DNA from: an uncultured Clostridium sp.
Lineage (GTDB): Bacteria; Bacillota; Clostridia; TANB77; CAG-508
DNA: 60,618 nucleotides
Direction of reading: 5' to 3'
Assembly: GCA_947646915.1 (NCBI GenBank)
Contig: CANSII010000008.1
Location: forward strand, 1 to 60,618
Position numbers and translations under genes: made by a program
The notes under the pieces: generated by a model
Databases searched by the model: none
Told to the model about the DNA's origin: nothing
What the model saw: the letters and a program-made list of their open reading frames with translations, nothing else
Shown here: positions 39,447 to 49,039 of the stretch, piece by piece
Position numbering within the stretch: position 1 is the stretch's first letter
How the letters are laid out: the number at the start of each line of letters is the position of its first letter

Positions 39447-40358
39447 TTATCCTTCTTTCAACAATAGACTTATTTGATTTTCGTTTATAAAACTACTTTT
39501 ATTTCTTGACTTGGTCTTTTTTACTCTCTCTTTCTTTATTTGTTCTCCATTATAGTCATTTGCTATATTAGTTCTTCTAATTCCAATTTTGTAATAATCT
39601 TCATTTAACTCAATACCTATAGCTTTCCTATTATTTTTTATAGCAACAGCAGATGTAGTAAATGTTCCACTGAATGGATCTAAAACAACATCATTTTCAT
39701 TACTTGATGCTAAAATAATTCTTTCTAATAAAATTTCTGGTTTTTGTGTTGGATGATTTTCGTATTCTTCCATTCTAAATCGTACTCTATTAAAGTTCCA
39801 TACATTTCCTGGTACTTTTTGTGTATTATATGGTGTTGGTACTTTTTTTCTATAATCTATTAACTTCCTTTTTGCACCTGTTTTTGCTTCTACTAATATA
39901 TCTTGATAATTAAATGTATATTTACTTCTCTTACTTTTTGTACACATTAGTATAGGCTCATACAATGAACCAAAAATTTTTTTAGATTGAACTCCACTTG
40001 AATCATAACTCCATACTATTCTTGATACTACATTATATTTTTCAGAACAATACACATCTAAATAAGACATATATTGAGTTGCAGTCATAAAATAAAATGT
40101 TCCATTATCAGTTAAAACTCTAAAACATTCATCTATCCATTTTTTACACCATTCAATATATTCTTCAGTGGAATTCCATTTATCTTTATTATTTCCAAAA
40201 TTTTTTCCTATATTGTATGGTGGATCTGCAAAAATTAAATTAATTGAATTACTGTCTATTTTTTTTAGCTCATCTACACAATTACCTAATATAACTATAG
40301 AATTTTGGTTATACATATATTGACTGAAATCTATTTGTTTCATTTTATCAAAATTCAT
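39447..40358 (-). CDS. Type II DNA adenine methyltransferase (beta class)
   Basis: The 303-aa protein has the catalytic motif IV DPPY at residues 45-48 ahead of the SAM-binding motif I DPFSGTF (227-233), an order typical of beta-class N6-adenine methyltransferases such as M.MboII or M.HinfI. The ENHPTQKPEILLERII segment precedes motif I. ATG 40358 (MNFDKMK) is preceded by TGAGGT. It protects host DNA from the adjacent nuclease. The pair lies between 53-bp direct repeats. Confidence 0.9.
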   Translation of the reverse strand: MNFDKMKQIDFSQYMYNQNSIVILGNCVDELKKIDSNSINLIFADPPYNIGKNFGNNKDKWNSTEEYIEWCKKWIDECFRVLTDNGTFYFMTATQYMSYLDVYCSEKYNVVSRIVWSYDSSGVQSKKIFGSLYEPILMCTKSKRSKYTFNYQDILVEAKTGAKRKLIDYRKKVPTPYNTQKVPGNVWNFNRVRFRMEEYENHPTQKPEILLERIILASSNENDVVLDPFSGTFTTSAVAIKNNRKAIGIELNEDYYKIGIRRTNIANDYNGEQIKKERVKKTKSRNKSSFINENQISLLLKEG

Positions 40359-40395
40359 TTTTACCTCACATAATATCATATATTATTTTTATTTT

Positions 40396-40437
40396 TCAAA
40401 TTAGTGTTTCCTTACTACTCTTTAAATTATAACTCAC
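40396..40437 (-). pseudogene. Duplicated 5' end of the small MSYNLK gene
   Basis: GTG 40437 opens a 13-codon frame (MSYNLKSSKETLI) ending in TGA. It repeats the first residues of the gene at 38270 and is a by-product of the 53-bp target duplication. Confidence 0.7.
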
Positions 40438-40464
40438 CTATTTTCTCCCTTCTTATCTTGAGTA
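40412..40464 (-). repeat. 53-bp direct repeat, right copy, bordering the R-M module
   Basis: See the copy at 38245-38297. This copy contains the last codons and TGA stop of the LRR gene, overlapping the GTG of the truncated MSYNLK copy. Confidence 0.9.
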
Positions 40465-42593
40465 ATCTCTTGTAACCTTGCTTTTTCATTCTTATTTCTC
40501 TCATTTTCTGCTAATCTTCTTGTTTGTTTTAATGTATTTATTTTTTTAATTCTATTTATTTTTCTTAATAAATCTCTAAATGATTTTTCTTCTATTATGC
40601 CTTCTTTTAGCCATTTATCTAAATTTTTTCCGATTATATTTTCTTTATTTTCTACTTTTTTTGCCAATCCTAAAGCACTTAAAATGCCTACTAATCCACA
40701 TACATTTGAATAACCTTTTGAATTTGTATTTTGCATTTTCACTTGTACCATATAGTTTGGAGTTTTTATACTTTCTAATTTTTCTGTTTCTTCATTGTTT
40801 TTGTTTCTTATTTTTTCTTTTGCTTCATTGTATTCCTCTTCAGCTTCAATTGGAAGCATAATTGTATAATTATAAATATCAATATTTTCGTCAATTGGTA
40901 CTAGATAGTATTTATCTAAATTATAGTCATCAAATGAACTTGAAGTTTCTTCATCAACTATTATATCTACAGCTGTTAAATCAACCCAATAATATTCATC
41001 ATCTATTTGAACTAAATTCCATGTATGATTTAGTCCATCAGTTTTAAATGATTTGATTCCTGCTTCTGTAAACAAATTTTGCGCAAATGTAGTATAACCT
41101 TGGCATACTCCTTTTCCTTCTATTACGCTGTAATACAAACACTCTCCCCAACCTTTTTTTATTTTTTCAGACTGGTCTTCTATAGAATCGATTGAATAAT
41201 CGTATTCCATATTTTTTATAACATATTCACTTAATGCTTTTATTTTCTCCTTTTCGTCCATTTCTTCTACTATCACTTCAGATGCAATCTTCTGCAATTT
41301 ATGCTTTATTTCTAAGCTTCTTTCTGAAAAAGGATGTTTAATTCCATTATTATAACAATATTGTATTAATTCATCTGAACACATTCCTGCATTATTAATT
41401 TCAAAACCTACTATTTCCTTTAATTTAGGTAATGATTTTACTGTTTCTAATAACATTTCTGAACTTACACATTTTAGAAAACTAATGTTTAATGTTTCAA
41501 TATTAGATCCTTTAATTGCACTTATATCTGATATAAAACAATTTAATGTATATGCTAAGCTTTCGTTATCAGTAGGAAATGGCTCTGACACTATCTCTAT
41601 TCTTTCTTGAAAGTCTTTTACAATTAAGCCATTTAGATTGTATTTTTTAGAAGGAAGTCCAAAGGCTAGTTTTTTTAATTTTTTTAATCCTTGTAAACCA
41701 TTTAAATTTGTTTCTTGAGTATCTCCAAAAATTGATATTACTTCTAAATTAGGACATCTTGTAAAATCAAATTTATTTATATGATCTAAAAAAGTTATTC
41801 CATCAATGAGAATATTTTTAAGTCTTTTAGACTTTATTTTTATGGTCTCATCATCTAAAAAACTAATATCAGGATTTGAAATTATTAATGTTTCTAAATT
41901 TGACATTGATGAAATTCCTTCTAGAAACTTTTTATCTATATAAATAGAATCCAACCACAACTTCTTACAATTTGAATAATCTAATTTATCATTTTTATAT
42001 TCTTCTGCCATTGTAGAGCTATAGCCTTCAATGTCCAACATTATTCCTTTTTTGTATTCATTACTTACAGAACAATTTTCTATATCTAAATATAATTTTT
42101 TATGTTGTTCATATTCACTATTTAGTTCATCTATACAACTTTCAAATCCTTTTTCTTTATAATTTTTATATCGTTCTTTTACATTAAATAAATCATCTAT
42201 GTATTTTGAATCATATATATAAAAATTTTCAAAATTTACATCAGTTATTTTTAAATTTTCAAGATCTCCTGATACTTGGCTTCCGTCAACTAATTCTAAA
42301 CTAACATTCCTTCCATCTATTTTTATGCTTGAAATAAATTTATTACATGTTTTGTCTAAAATAATTTTTCCTGTTTTAAAGTCTTCTTGTAATTTTTCCT
42401 TAAATGTCTTCTCCTTTAGTGGTTCTGTATTTTCTTTATATTTTTCATTTTTTCCATCATTATTCTCAATATCTTCAATTGTTTTTGTTGGTATATTCTC
42501 ACTATACCCTTGTATTTTTCCTTTACACCCTGATAAATTTAATGCTAACAGTCCTGCAACTAATAAATATTTTATTTTTCCTTTATATTTCAT
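40434..42593 (-). CDS. LRR lipoprotein with transglutaminase-like domain
   Basis: The 719-aa protein starts with a lipoprotein signal peptide (lipobox LSGC, Cys23). Leucine-rich-repeat-like strands occupy about residues 200-400. A transglutaminase-like domain follows with a plausible triad Cys497 (GKGVCQGYTTFA), His523 (GLNHTWN) and Asp538 (YYWVDLT). It should be exported and tethered to the outer membrane face, acting as a protease or crosslinking enzyme. AAGAGGAGA precedes the start. It ends in TGA overlapping a GTG start, showing that UGA does act as a stop in this organism. Confidence 0.88.
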   Translation of the reverse strand: MKYKGKIKYLLVAGLLALNLSGCKGKIQGYSENIPTKTIEDIENNDGKNEKYKENTEPLKEKTFKEKLQEDFKTGKIILDKTCNKFISSIKIDGRNVSLELVDGSQVSGDLENLKITDVNFENFYIYDSKYIDDLFNVKERYKNYKEKGFESCIDELNSEYEQHKKLYLDIENCSVSNEYKKGIMLDIEGYSSTMAEEYKNDKLDYSNCKKLWLDSIYIDKKFLEGISSMSNLETLIISNPDISFLDDETIKIKSKRLKNILIDGITFLDHINKFDFTRCPNLEVISIFGDTQETNLNGLQGLKKLKKLAFGLPSKKYNLNGLIVKDFQERIEIVSEPFPTDNESLAYTLNCFISDISAIKGSNIETLNISFLKCVSSEMLLETVKSLPKLKEIVGFEINNAGMCSDELIQYCYNNGIKHPFSERSLEIKHKLQKIASEVIVEEMDEKEKIKALSEYVIKNMEYDYSIDSIEDQSEKIKKGWGECLYYSVIEGKGVCQGYTTFAQNLFTEAGIKSFKTDGLNHTWNLVQIDDEYYWVDLTAVDIIVDEETSSSFDDYNLDKYYLVPIDENIDIYNYTIMLPIEAEEEYNEAKEKIRNKNNEETEKLESIKTPNYMVQVKMQNTNSKGYSNVCGLVGILSALGLAKKVENKENIIGKNLDKWLKEGIIEEKSFRDLLRKINRIKKINTLKQTRRLAENERNKNEKARLQEITQDKKGENR

Positions 42594-42711
42594 CTTTTCT
42601 CCTCTTCTATCTTTAACATCTATTATATTATATCATATTTCTCTCCTTTTTTGTATAAAATTGTAAAAAAATAGTGTTACATTATAATAATATGCACACT
42701 ACTTTTTTATT

Positions 42712-43275
42712 TTACCTTTTGTCAATGCGCTTATCTTTTTCTATTTGTTTTTTATATCTATTTTCCTCTGAGAACACACATCCACAATATTTTTGCATAT
42801 ATAATCCAAGTTCTCTAGCTTTAGCTTGACCTTCTCTAAAACCAACTCTAAAATCCCTATACAAAAAATCTAATCCATATTTTTGTGCAATTTGCTCCCC
42901 TTGCATTTTTAACACATCATGTTTTTGATATGGACTAACTAAAAGAGTAGTAGAAATAGTATCAAAACCATTATCTTTGGCATGTTTTGCTGTTTGCTCT
43001 AATCTAACCTTATAACAATAATTTTGACATCTATTTTGTAAATCTCCAATTACATTTTTGCAAAACTCATCAAGTCCATAATCTTCTTCAAAAATTGCGT
43101 TTACATTTATACTCTTAGTATACTCTTTTAATGTATCCCTTCTTGTTTTATATTCAACGTATGGATGTATATTGGGATTGTACCAATATACTGTTGGTTC
43201 TATTTTTTCTTTTCTTAAACTGTCTATACAATACACACTACATGGTGCACAACAGGTATGCATTAATAATTTCAT
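42712..43275 (-). CDS. queH: Epoxyqueuosine reductase QueH
   Basis: This 187-aa enzyme performs the last step of queuosine synthesis. It replaces the unrelated B12-dependent QueG in many Firmicutes. The N-terminal MHTCCAPC motif (Cys8, Cys9, Cys12) and the later NRCQNYC and KYCGC motifs match the metal-binding cysteines of the DUF208/QueH family. GGAGTGA lies upstream of the ATG, at the end of a 76-bp tandem repeat array. No other queuosine genes are in the window. Confidence 0.93.
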   Translation of the reverse strand: MKLLMHTCCAPCSVYCIDSLRKEKIEPTVYWYNPNIHPYVEYKTRRDTLKEYTKSINVNAIFEEDYGLDEFCKNVIGDLQNRCQNYCYKVRLEQTAKHAKDNGFDTISTTLLVSPYQKHDVLKMQGEQIAQKYGLDFLYRDFRVGFREGQAKARELGLYMQKYCGCVFSEENRYKKQIEKDKRIDKR

Positions 43276-43290
43276 TTTTTTCTTTCACTC

Positions 43291-43500
43291 CACTTCGTTT
43301 CGTTCATCGTCATCCAAAAAATTCTTCGAATTTTTCGTCTGCCAAATCTTTTCTCTGAAGCCTTTTCACTTCGTTTCGTTCATCGTCATCCAAAAAATTC
43401 TTCGAATTTTTCGTCTGCCAAATCTTTTCTCTGAAGCCTTTTCACTTCGTTTCGTTCATCGTGATTCAAAAAATTCTTCGAATTTTTCGTCTGCTAAGTC
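43291..43500. repeat. Tandem array of a 76-bp repeat upstream of queH
   Basis: Units start at 43291, 43367 and 43443 (CACTTCGTTTCGTTCATCGT) with an exact 76-bp period. Units 1 and 2 are nearly identical and unit 3 is diverged and incomplete. Each contains an AAAAATTCGAAGAATTTTT palindrome. A single unit occurs upstream of the pssE-like gene (48411-48478), and a piece precedes gatD. It is not a CRISPR, because no variable spacers are present. Confidence 0.9.
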
Positions 43501-43656
43501 TTATTTTTCATCTTTTGTATATACATATGGCTCTCCTTCAATCCATTCTATAATTAGGCTATCTTTATCTTTTTTACCCTTAATTGCATATACTTTTAAA
43601 AAGTATTCATTACCTTTTACTTTTACCTTTCCTAAATATTTGCCCTTTTCCTCTTT
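43501..43656 (-). pseudogene. Coding remnant in frame after the stop of the GT39-like gene
   Basis: Directly after the TAA at 43657-43659 the same frame stays open for 51 codons (KEEKGKYLGKVKVKGNEYFL...WIEGEPYVYTKDEK) before another TAA. It has no ATG, GTG or TTG start near its beginning. It looks protein-like and may be the tail of a small deleted gene or a readthrough extension. Confidence 0.45.
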
Positions 43657-45229
43657 TTATTCAATGACAACATACTTCTTAAACTCCTTAATTTTATGAT
43701 TATCTAAAGTATATAAATCTCTATTAGATTTTTTTATAACATAAACACAATTATCATTAAAATCAGAAATTTTGTCAAAATGATATTTACCAAAAGAATT
43801 AACCTTTCTAAATTCTACATATTTATTCTCATATTCCACAGTATCCACAAAATTTCTAGTATTATATTTTGAATAAAATAAGATATATATATAATTTACA
43901 TTTTCATCAATAACAACTTGTTTTCCTTCTAAATTATCTACATACTGAATGACCTCTTCTAGATCACTTGCAAAAGTGCCATATTCATCGCAATCTTCTT
44001 GCAAATAGCATGTTATAAATAAGCCAAAGGACATCATATACAAAATTGCAATACTTATTGCTACTTTTTTTCTATCCCTTATTACTAAATAAATTCCAAC
44101 TAAAGTATAGTAAATAATTGGTATCATTATAATGTTTAATCTATTTATATTTGGCTCACATATTATTGCTAAAATTATTGAAACAATAAACATTATATTA
44201 AATATAAAACTATATTTGATTTCTGCCTTTTTTTCTTTTTTAAATGAATCTATTGCTCCTATTATTGTAAATATAATTGAAAATATATAAATTGTACCTG
44301 TAGGGAGTATGCTGTTCCATTTTAAGCCATCATATTGTGTTACTAAAATTCGTAAACTAGATATTAAATTAGAAGTTGTACTTTTTAAGAAATTGCTTGA
44401 AAACATTGTTGTTAATTCTTTATATCTGTTTACTTCTAATTTTGGAATTGTTACAAATGGTAAATTAATTTGTTCTAAATTAAGTGTATTTATAATAACA
44501 TATAAAATTATAGGCATTGATACAATTCCTACAATTACAATTGATATAATTGCTTGCTTTATACTTATTTTTTGATTTTTTATTAATATTATTAATAAAG
44601 GTATTAAAAAAGCTGGTAAAAAATAATATGAAGTTCCATAAGCATATGCTGATAATCCTGCTATTACAAATGATAAATAATATAGAATTTTATTATTATC
44701 TTCTAATCCTTTTATTAAAAAATATGTAAATATTAATATCAAATCAGGAAATAAATTTGATTCTAATCCCCATCTACTTTTCATTATGTGCCAAGGACAT
44801 ATTGCAAAAAAAGCTAATCCAATTATTGCTAATTTTTTATTTGATATTTTTCTTAGTAATAAATACATAACTATCAAAGAAATACAACCTAATATTGCCA
44901 TTGGAAGTCTAATAGATAATACATTCAACCCTAATATGTGTATAAATGGTATTATTAAATAAGTTAATAATGCATTTTGACCGCTTCCCCATGCTACTAA
45001 AAATGCTGGTAATTTATTTCCGATTTCTATCTATTCCATAATTAATGATTGAAAACGCCTCATATCCTGCTGATGCTTCATCACAATTTAAAGCATTTGG
45101 CATACCTGTAATTCCAACTATTCTAATTAATATTCCTATTATTAATATAACAATAATAGATACCATGTATATATTTATTTTTTTATCTTTTAAAATTAGG
45201 AATTTATCTTCTTTATTTATATACTTCAT
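43657..45229 (-). CDS. GT39/ArnT-like membrane glycosyltransferase, joined by a +1 frameshift at CGG
   Basis: The joined 523-aa product is a polytopic membrane protein. Its first extracytoplasmic loop contains NALNCDEASAGYEA, the acidic motif of the PMT/ArnT (GT-C) family, followed by YGIDRN-GNKLPAFLVAW and about ten transmembrane helices. The frame breaks at CGG 45020-45022, where plain reading gives DRNRK-stop. Skipping one C yields DRN-GNKLPAF, which matches the family. ATG 45229 follows GAGGAG and overlaps the preceding gene by 17 nt. It probably transfers a lipid-linked sugar; the acceptor is unknown. Confidence 0.85.
45020..45022 (-). other. Proposed +1 recoding site, AAT-CGG-A (GT39-like gene)
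   Basis: In-frame CGG. Skipping C gives GGA (Gly), restoring the frame. Without a shift, TAA follows one codon later. Confidence 0.75.
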
Positions 45230-46743
45230 ATATACTAATCTCCTCAACTAATTCTAGGTTTTCTCTTATATATTTTATAACATTTATTGGAATTTGCCAA
45301 TTTAAATTTAAATCTTTTCTTTTAATTAAATATAATATATTTTCATCTCTATGTTTTATTTTCTCAATTTGGCCTTCTTCTCCATCTTTTCCTATATTCC
45401 CTTTTAAAAACATATCATAATCTTTGTTATATTTATTTATTGGAATATTATATACTGTAGCTTCTGAATCTAATATATATACTTTTTTTCCTTCTTTTTC
45501 TTTTTGTAATATATATTCACCTATTTCATTTATCCTTTTTTCTAAATAATCATGTATCTGTATCCACTTATAATGCTCTATGTGTGTATTCTTTTCAGAT
45601 TTAATATATGTATTAAGATTTTTCATGCTATTCATTAATATTATTGCAAACAATATAATCCATATAAATGCACTTGTTATTTTATATATTTTGAGTTTAT
45701 TCTTTCTTTGTATTTTACAATAAATTATTTTTAATACATATACAACAACATATACTAATAAAATATCTACAATCAAACTTCCTATTAAAAAATGAATTTC
45801 ATCTGATATTGGATACATTACTATTGCAATTGATAAACTATAAATAAGAAGTGTTATTAATTCTTTTTGATGTTTTTTTTCTATTTTTAACCTTTTTGAT
45901 AATATTAATAATACTATAACTATAAGTATTGTTAGTGGTACTGCTACAGATAATATATTTATCTCCATTTTATCATTTTGTAGCAATTCTGTATAACTAA
46001 TATTATTGGAAAAAGTCTTTATTCCTAAAATTGCATAATTTATAAAATCTGTTATTGCTCCAGAAAATATTAAATATACAACTAATATTCCAATTGGTAT
46101 TAATATTCCAATTATTCTAGTTATAATAATTTTTGTATACACTTTTATTTGACTTTTATTTTCAATAAACAATATTTTATATATTACAATTATCCCTGCT
46201 AACAAAATACCTGTACTTTGTTTTGTACATATAGCAAGACCTGCTAATAAACCGTATTACAAAATCATATTTTTTGTTATATTCTGTTACATTTTCTAAA
46301 TGTTTTATTTCCTGATATAAAATTATTAATGCTATAAGTAACACAGCAACATTATAATCAATACAATATATTTCTCTACATAAAAATCCAATTAATGCTG
46401 TTGATATTAAAGATATATTTTCTTCTTTTATTATTTTTCTAAATATTTTATATATCATAAATAAAATACTTGTCCAAATAATTGTTGCTAATATCCTTGA
46501 CATTATTACTTCATTTGCTATTTTTAGAAAAAATGAAGTTATTATTGGAAGTAATGGTGTTGTTATCATGCTTATTTCTTTATATGGAGTTAATCCTTCT
46601 GCTACTACTCTTCCTGTATTATAATTCCATATTTCATCTAAATTTTCTATTGGTTTTATTATGATTATTGAGAAAACTGCTACAAAAATAGAAATAATTA
46701 ATAATACATCTTTCTTTTTCACTTTTTTCATTCTCCATTTCAT
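45213..46743 (-). CDS. GT-C-like polytopic membrane protein, joined by a +1 frameshift at CGG
   Basis: The joined 509-aa product has about ten transmembrane helices and a first-loop motif PIENLDEIWNYNTGRVVAEG followed by TPLLPI, as in dolichyl-phosphate-mannose-dependent-like glycosyltransferases. The frame breaks at CGG 46252-46254: plain reading gives VIRFISRSC and a stop 22 codons later. Skipping one C gives VI-GLLAGLAICTKQSTG, the conserved helix. The start may be ATG 46743 or a later GTG (VKKKDVLL) that has GGAGA at better spacing. It overlaps the GT39-like gene by 17 nt. Confidence 0.85.
46252..46254 (-). other. Proposed +1 recoding site, ATA-CGG-T (GT-C-like gene)
   Basis: In-frame CGG. 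Skipping C gives GGT (Gly), restoring the frame. This is the only one of the four sites followed by T rather than A. Confidence 0.75.
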
Positions 46744-46780
46744 AAAACAAATTTATTCAAAATAATGTAATTTAAAGGCA

Positions 46781-46844
46781 AATAATATTAATTTGAAAAA
46801 ATGAGTTTGACTTGAATTCTTATTATTCGGATTTATTATATTAA
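46781..46844 (+). mobile_element. Truncated MITE-related element (H type) at the ruvB stop
   Basis: AATAATATTAATTTGAAAAAATGAGTTTGAC matches the left end of element H. The rest is lost and the fragment ends at the ruvB stop codon (46845-46847). Confidence 0.65.
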
Positions 46845-47849
46845 CTATTTTTCAATACTATATCCTAGGTGGTTGTAAGCTGGAGGCAAAACAACCCTTC
46901 CCCTCAAAGTTCTAGCAATAAAACCAATCTGAATCAAATATGGTTCATAAACATCCTCAATAGTCTCAACCTCTTCACCAATAGTCACAGCCAAAGCCTC
47001 AACACCAACAGGTTTACCAGCATATTGAACAATCATAGTCTCTAACAACTTTCTATCAATCTCATCAAGCCCCAGTTCATCAATCTCCAATTTATTCAAA
47101 GTATGTTTAGTAATCTTCAAATCAATATCACCATCACCTAAAACAGAAGCATAATCTCTAACCCTTTTAAGTAGCCTATTTGCAATTCTAGGCGTCCCCC
47201 TTGACCTTCTAGCAACTTCTATAGCAGCCTGTTCATCAATATTAACATCTAATATTTTAGCTGTTCTTTTAACAATTTTTGTTAAATTTTCAACTGAATA
47301 CAACTCAAGTCTATTTACAATTCCGAATCTATCTCTTAATGGAGTGGCAAGAGAACCTGCCTTTGTAGTAGCCCCTATTAGTGTAAACTTTGGCAAATCT
47401 AATCTTATTGATCTACTACTTGGACCTTTTCCAATAATTATATCTAATGTATAATCTTCTAATGCTGGATATAAAATTTCTTCCACATTTTTGCTTAATC
47501 TGTGAATTTCATCAATAAATAATACATCATGTTCTGATAAATTTGTTAATAAAGAAGCTAAATCTCCTGGCTTTTCTATTGCAGGACCTGATGTTATCTT
47601 TATATTTGCTTGCATTTCATTTGCAATTATATTTGATAATGTAGTTTTTCCAAGACCTGGTGGTCCATATAATAAGACATGGTCTAATGCTTCTCCTCTT
47701 TTTTTTGCTGCCTCAATATATATTTTCATATTTTCTTTAACTTTATCTTGTCCTATATATTCCTCTAATGTTTGAGGTCTTATCGTATTTTCTAATATAT
47801 CTTCACTATCATCTTCTAAATTTGGATCTATTATTCTATCATCATTCAT
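46845..47849 (-). CDS. ruvB: Holliday junction branch-migration helicase RuvB
   Basis: This is the hexameric AAA+ motor that, with RuvA, moves Holliday junctions for RuvC. The 334-aa protein has Walker A ([13 protein letters not shown]), Walker B with sensor ([11 protein letters not shown]), the arginine-finger region and the C-terminal winged helix ([16 protein letters not shown]). ATG 47849 (MNDDRII) is supported by GGGAGA 7 nt upstream. It ends in TAG. ruvA and ruvC are not adjacent in this window. Confidence 0.97.
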   Translation of the reverse strand: MNDDRIIDPNLEDDSEDILENTIRPQTLEEYIGQDKVKENMKIYIEAAKKRGEALDHVLLYGPPGLGKTTLSNIIANEMQANIKITSGPAIEKPGDLASLLTNLSEHDVLFIDEIHRLSKNVEEILYPALEDYTLDIIIGKGPSSRSIRLDLPKFTLIGATTKAGSLATPLRDRFGIVNRLELYSVENLTKIVKRTAKILDVNIDEQAAIEVARRSRGTPRIANRLLKRVRDYASVLGDGDIDLKITKHTLNKLEIDELGLDEIDRKLLETMIVQYAGKPVGVEALAVTIGEEVETIEDVYEPYLIQIGFIARTLRGRVVLPPAYNHLGYSIEK

Positions 47850-47890
47850 TTTAAAATCTCCCACATAATGCTATTTTACTTTATATAATC

Positions 47891-48370
47891 TTAATTTTTA
47901 TCAATAAAATTTTCAATTATTTTTAACATTAAATTATTATCTTTTTTGTATTTTTTAGGATTAAAAGTCTTTGATTTTTCTATAGCTGTAGCCAATTCTT
48001 CAACATTTTCAATTCCTATTATAAAACCTAATTCATTAAAATTTTGAACAATTTCTATTTGGTGATTATTTACATGTTCCTGAAATTCATGCAATCTTGG
48101 AACCGCTATCACTTTTTTATCTTTTTCAATTGATGAAATTATAGAACCTACTCCTCCATGAGTGATTATTAAATTTGCTTCCTTTTGTAGTTCCTCTAAT
48201 TTTTCTCTTGGTATCAGATCAAAAATTTGCATTTTATCTGAATTAAATTTTGTATATCCTGCTTGTACTATCACATCTTCATTAATTACTTTATTTTCTA
48301 TACAGTTTTCCACTTTTTCTAGTAATCTGTGGAAACTATTATTTTGTGTTCCTAATAATACTAGTATCAT
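47891..48370 (-). CDS. PssE/Alg13-like glycosyltransferase subunit
   Basis: The 159-aa protein matches the C-terminal half of MurG-type (GT28) glycosyltransferases: MILVLLGTQ at the start, GYTKF, and the UDP-sugar-binding LIITHGGVGSIISSI with the conserved EFQEHVNNHQ. It should pair with the PssD/Alg14-like protein encoded 108 nt upstream, forming a bipartite enzyme for exopolysaccharide synthesis. ATG 48370 follows GGAGGTAA. A REP-like half and one 76-bp repeat unit separate the two genes. Confidence 0.85.
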   Translation of the reverse strand: MILVLLGTQNNSFHRLLEKVENCIENKVINEDVIVQAGYTKFNSDKMQIFDLIPREKLEELQKEANLIITHGGVGSIISSIEKDKKVIAVPRLHEFQEHVNNHQIEIVQNFNELGFIIGIENVEELATAIEKSKTFNPKKYKKDNNLMLKIIENFIDKN

Positions 48371-48387
48371 ATTTACCTCCGAGTAAA

Positions 48388-48478
48388 TGTCCAAAGGGGA
48401 CGTTTCTTTTCACTTCGCTTCGCTCGTTCATCGTCATCCAAAGTTTTTTTCAAAAACTTCGTCTGCCAAATCTTCATA
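48388..48478. repeat. REP half plus one 76-bp-family unit between pssD and pssE
   Basis: TGTCCAAAGGGGACGTTTCTTTT (48388-48410) is the left part of the GTCC palindrome family. It runs straight into CACTTCGCTTCGCTCGTTCATCG and CTTCGTCTGCCAAATCTT, the same unit as in the array upstream of queH. The junction of two repeat families suggests insertion of one into the other. Confidence 0.75.
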
Positions 48479-48952
48479 TTAATATATTGATCCTCCATAT
48501 ACTGCTTTGGGGTAGAGCTCTAGCATTTCCTTCCATTGTACTATAAATAGGTCTGCTATTGGATATATTAATCTTCCAGTTGCTGTTTTTTTGTTTCTGT
48601 TTGCAAATGTTTCTATATATATTATTTTGCTTCCAAATATTTTTCCTATATAACACATTGGTCCTGCTGTGTGTGTTCCTGTTGTTATTATTATTTGAGG
48701 TTTTATTTTGATGTATAAATATATTGTTTTTATACATAAGTATATATATTTGAATATGTATGTGAATATTTTTGCTCTTGTTCCATATGGCAAGTAGTAT
48801 ATTTTTTCTCCATATTTTTGCTTTAAGCTTTCATTTGCTTTGTCTTTTTCTGTTATTATGCTGTATTCATATTTTTTAAATAATGGGGATAATTGCATTA
48901 GTTCATTTAAATGCCCTCCTGTACTTGATATAAATAATACTTTTTTTCTCAT
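48479..48952 (-). CDS. PssD/Alg14-like glycosyltransferase subunit
   Basis: The 157-aa protein begins KVLFISSTGGHLNELMQL, the GT28 N-terminal signature, has a hydrophobic membrane-associating segment (about residues 62-85) and the TTGTHTAGP and IYIETFANR motifs of Alg14/PssD. It anchors the PssE-like catalytic half to the membrane. The start has GGAAGTGA nearby. Known relatives work in capsule or exopolysaccharide assembly. The sugar is unknown. Confidence 0.88.
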   Translation of the reverse strand: MRKKVLFISSTGGHLNELMQLSPLFKKYEYSIITEKDKANESLKQKYGEKIYYLPYGTRAKIFTYIFKYIYLCIKTIYLYIKIKPQIIITTGTHTAGPMCYIGKIFGSKIIYIETFANRNKKTATGRLIYPIADLFIVQWKEMLELYPKAVYGGSIY

Positions 48953-49039
48953 TTTTTATCACTTCCATTTGCTTTGTTTCAATTATTATACATTTATTTA
49001 CTTTTTATGTCTAGTATCATATAAAATTTCTGTATAATA

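Noticed and set aside
37294..42593. Integrated prophage or ICE covering the accessory block
   Set aside because: No integrase, attachment site, structural or transfer gene is visible. Only the R-M pair shows insertion borders.
43291..43500. CRISPR array
   Set aside because: The period is an exact 76-bp unit with no unique spacers and no cas genes nearby.
7457..46254. Ordinary random sequencing errors as the cause of the four frame breaks
   Set aside because: All four are one extra C before GGN, none lies in a homopolymer run, and no other CGG exists in frame. A random process would not hit the same triplet four times. A systematic error remains possible and is stated as the alternative.
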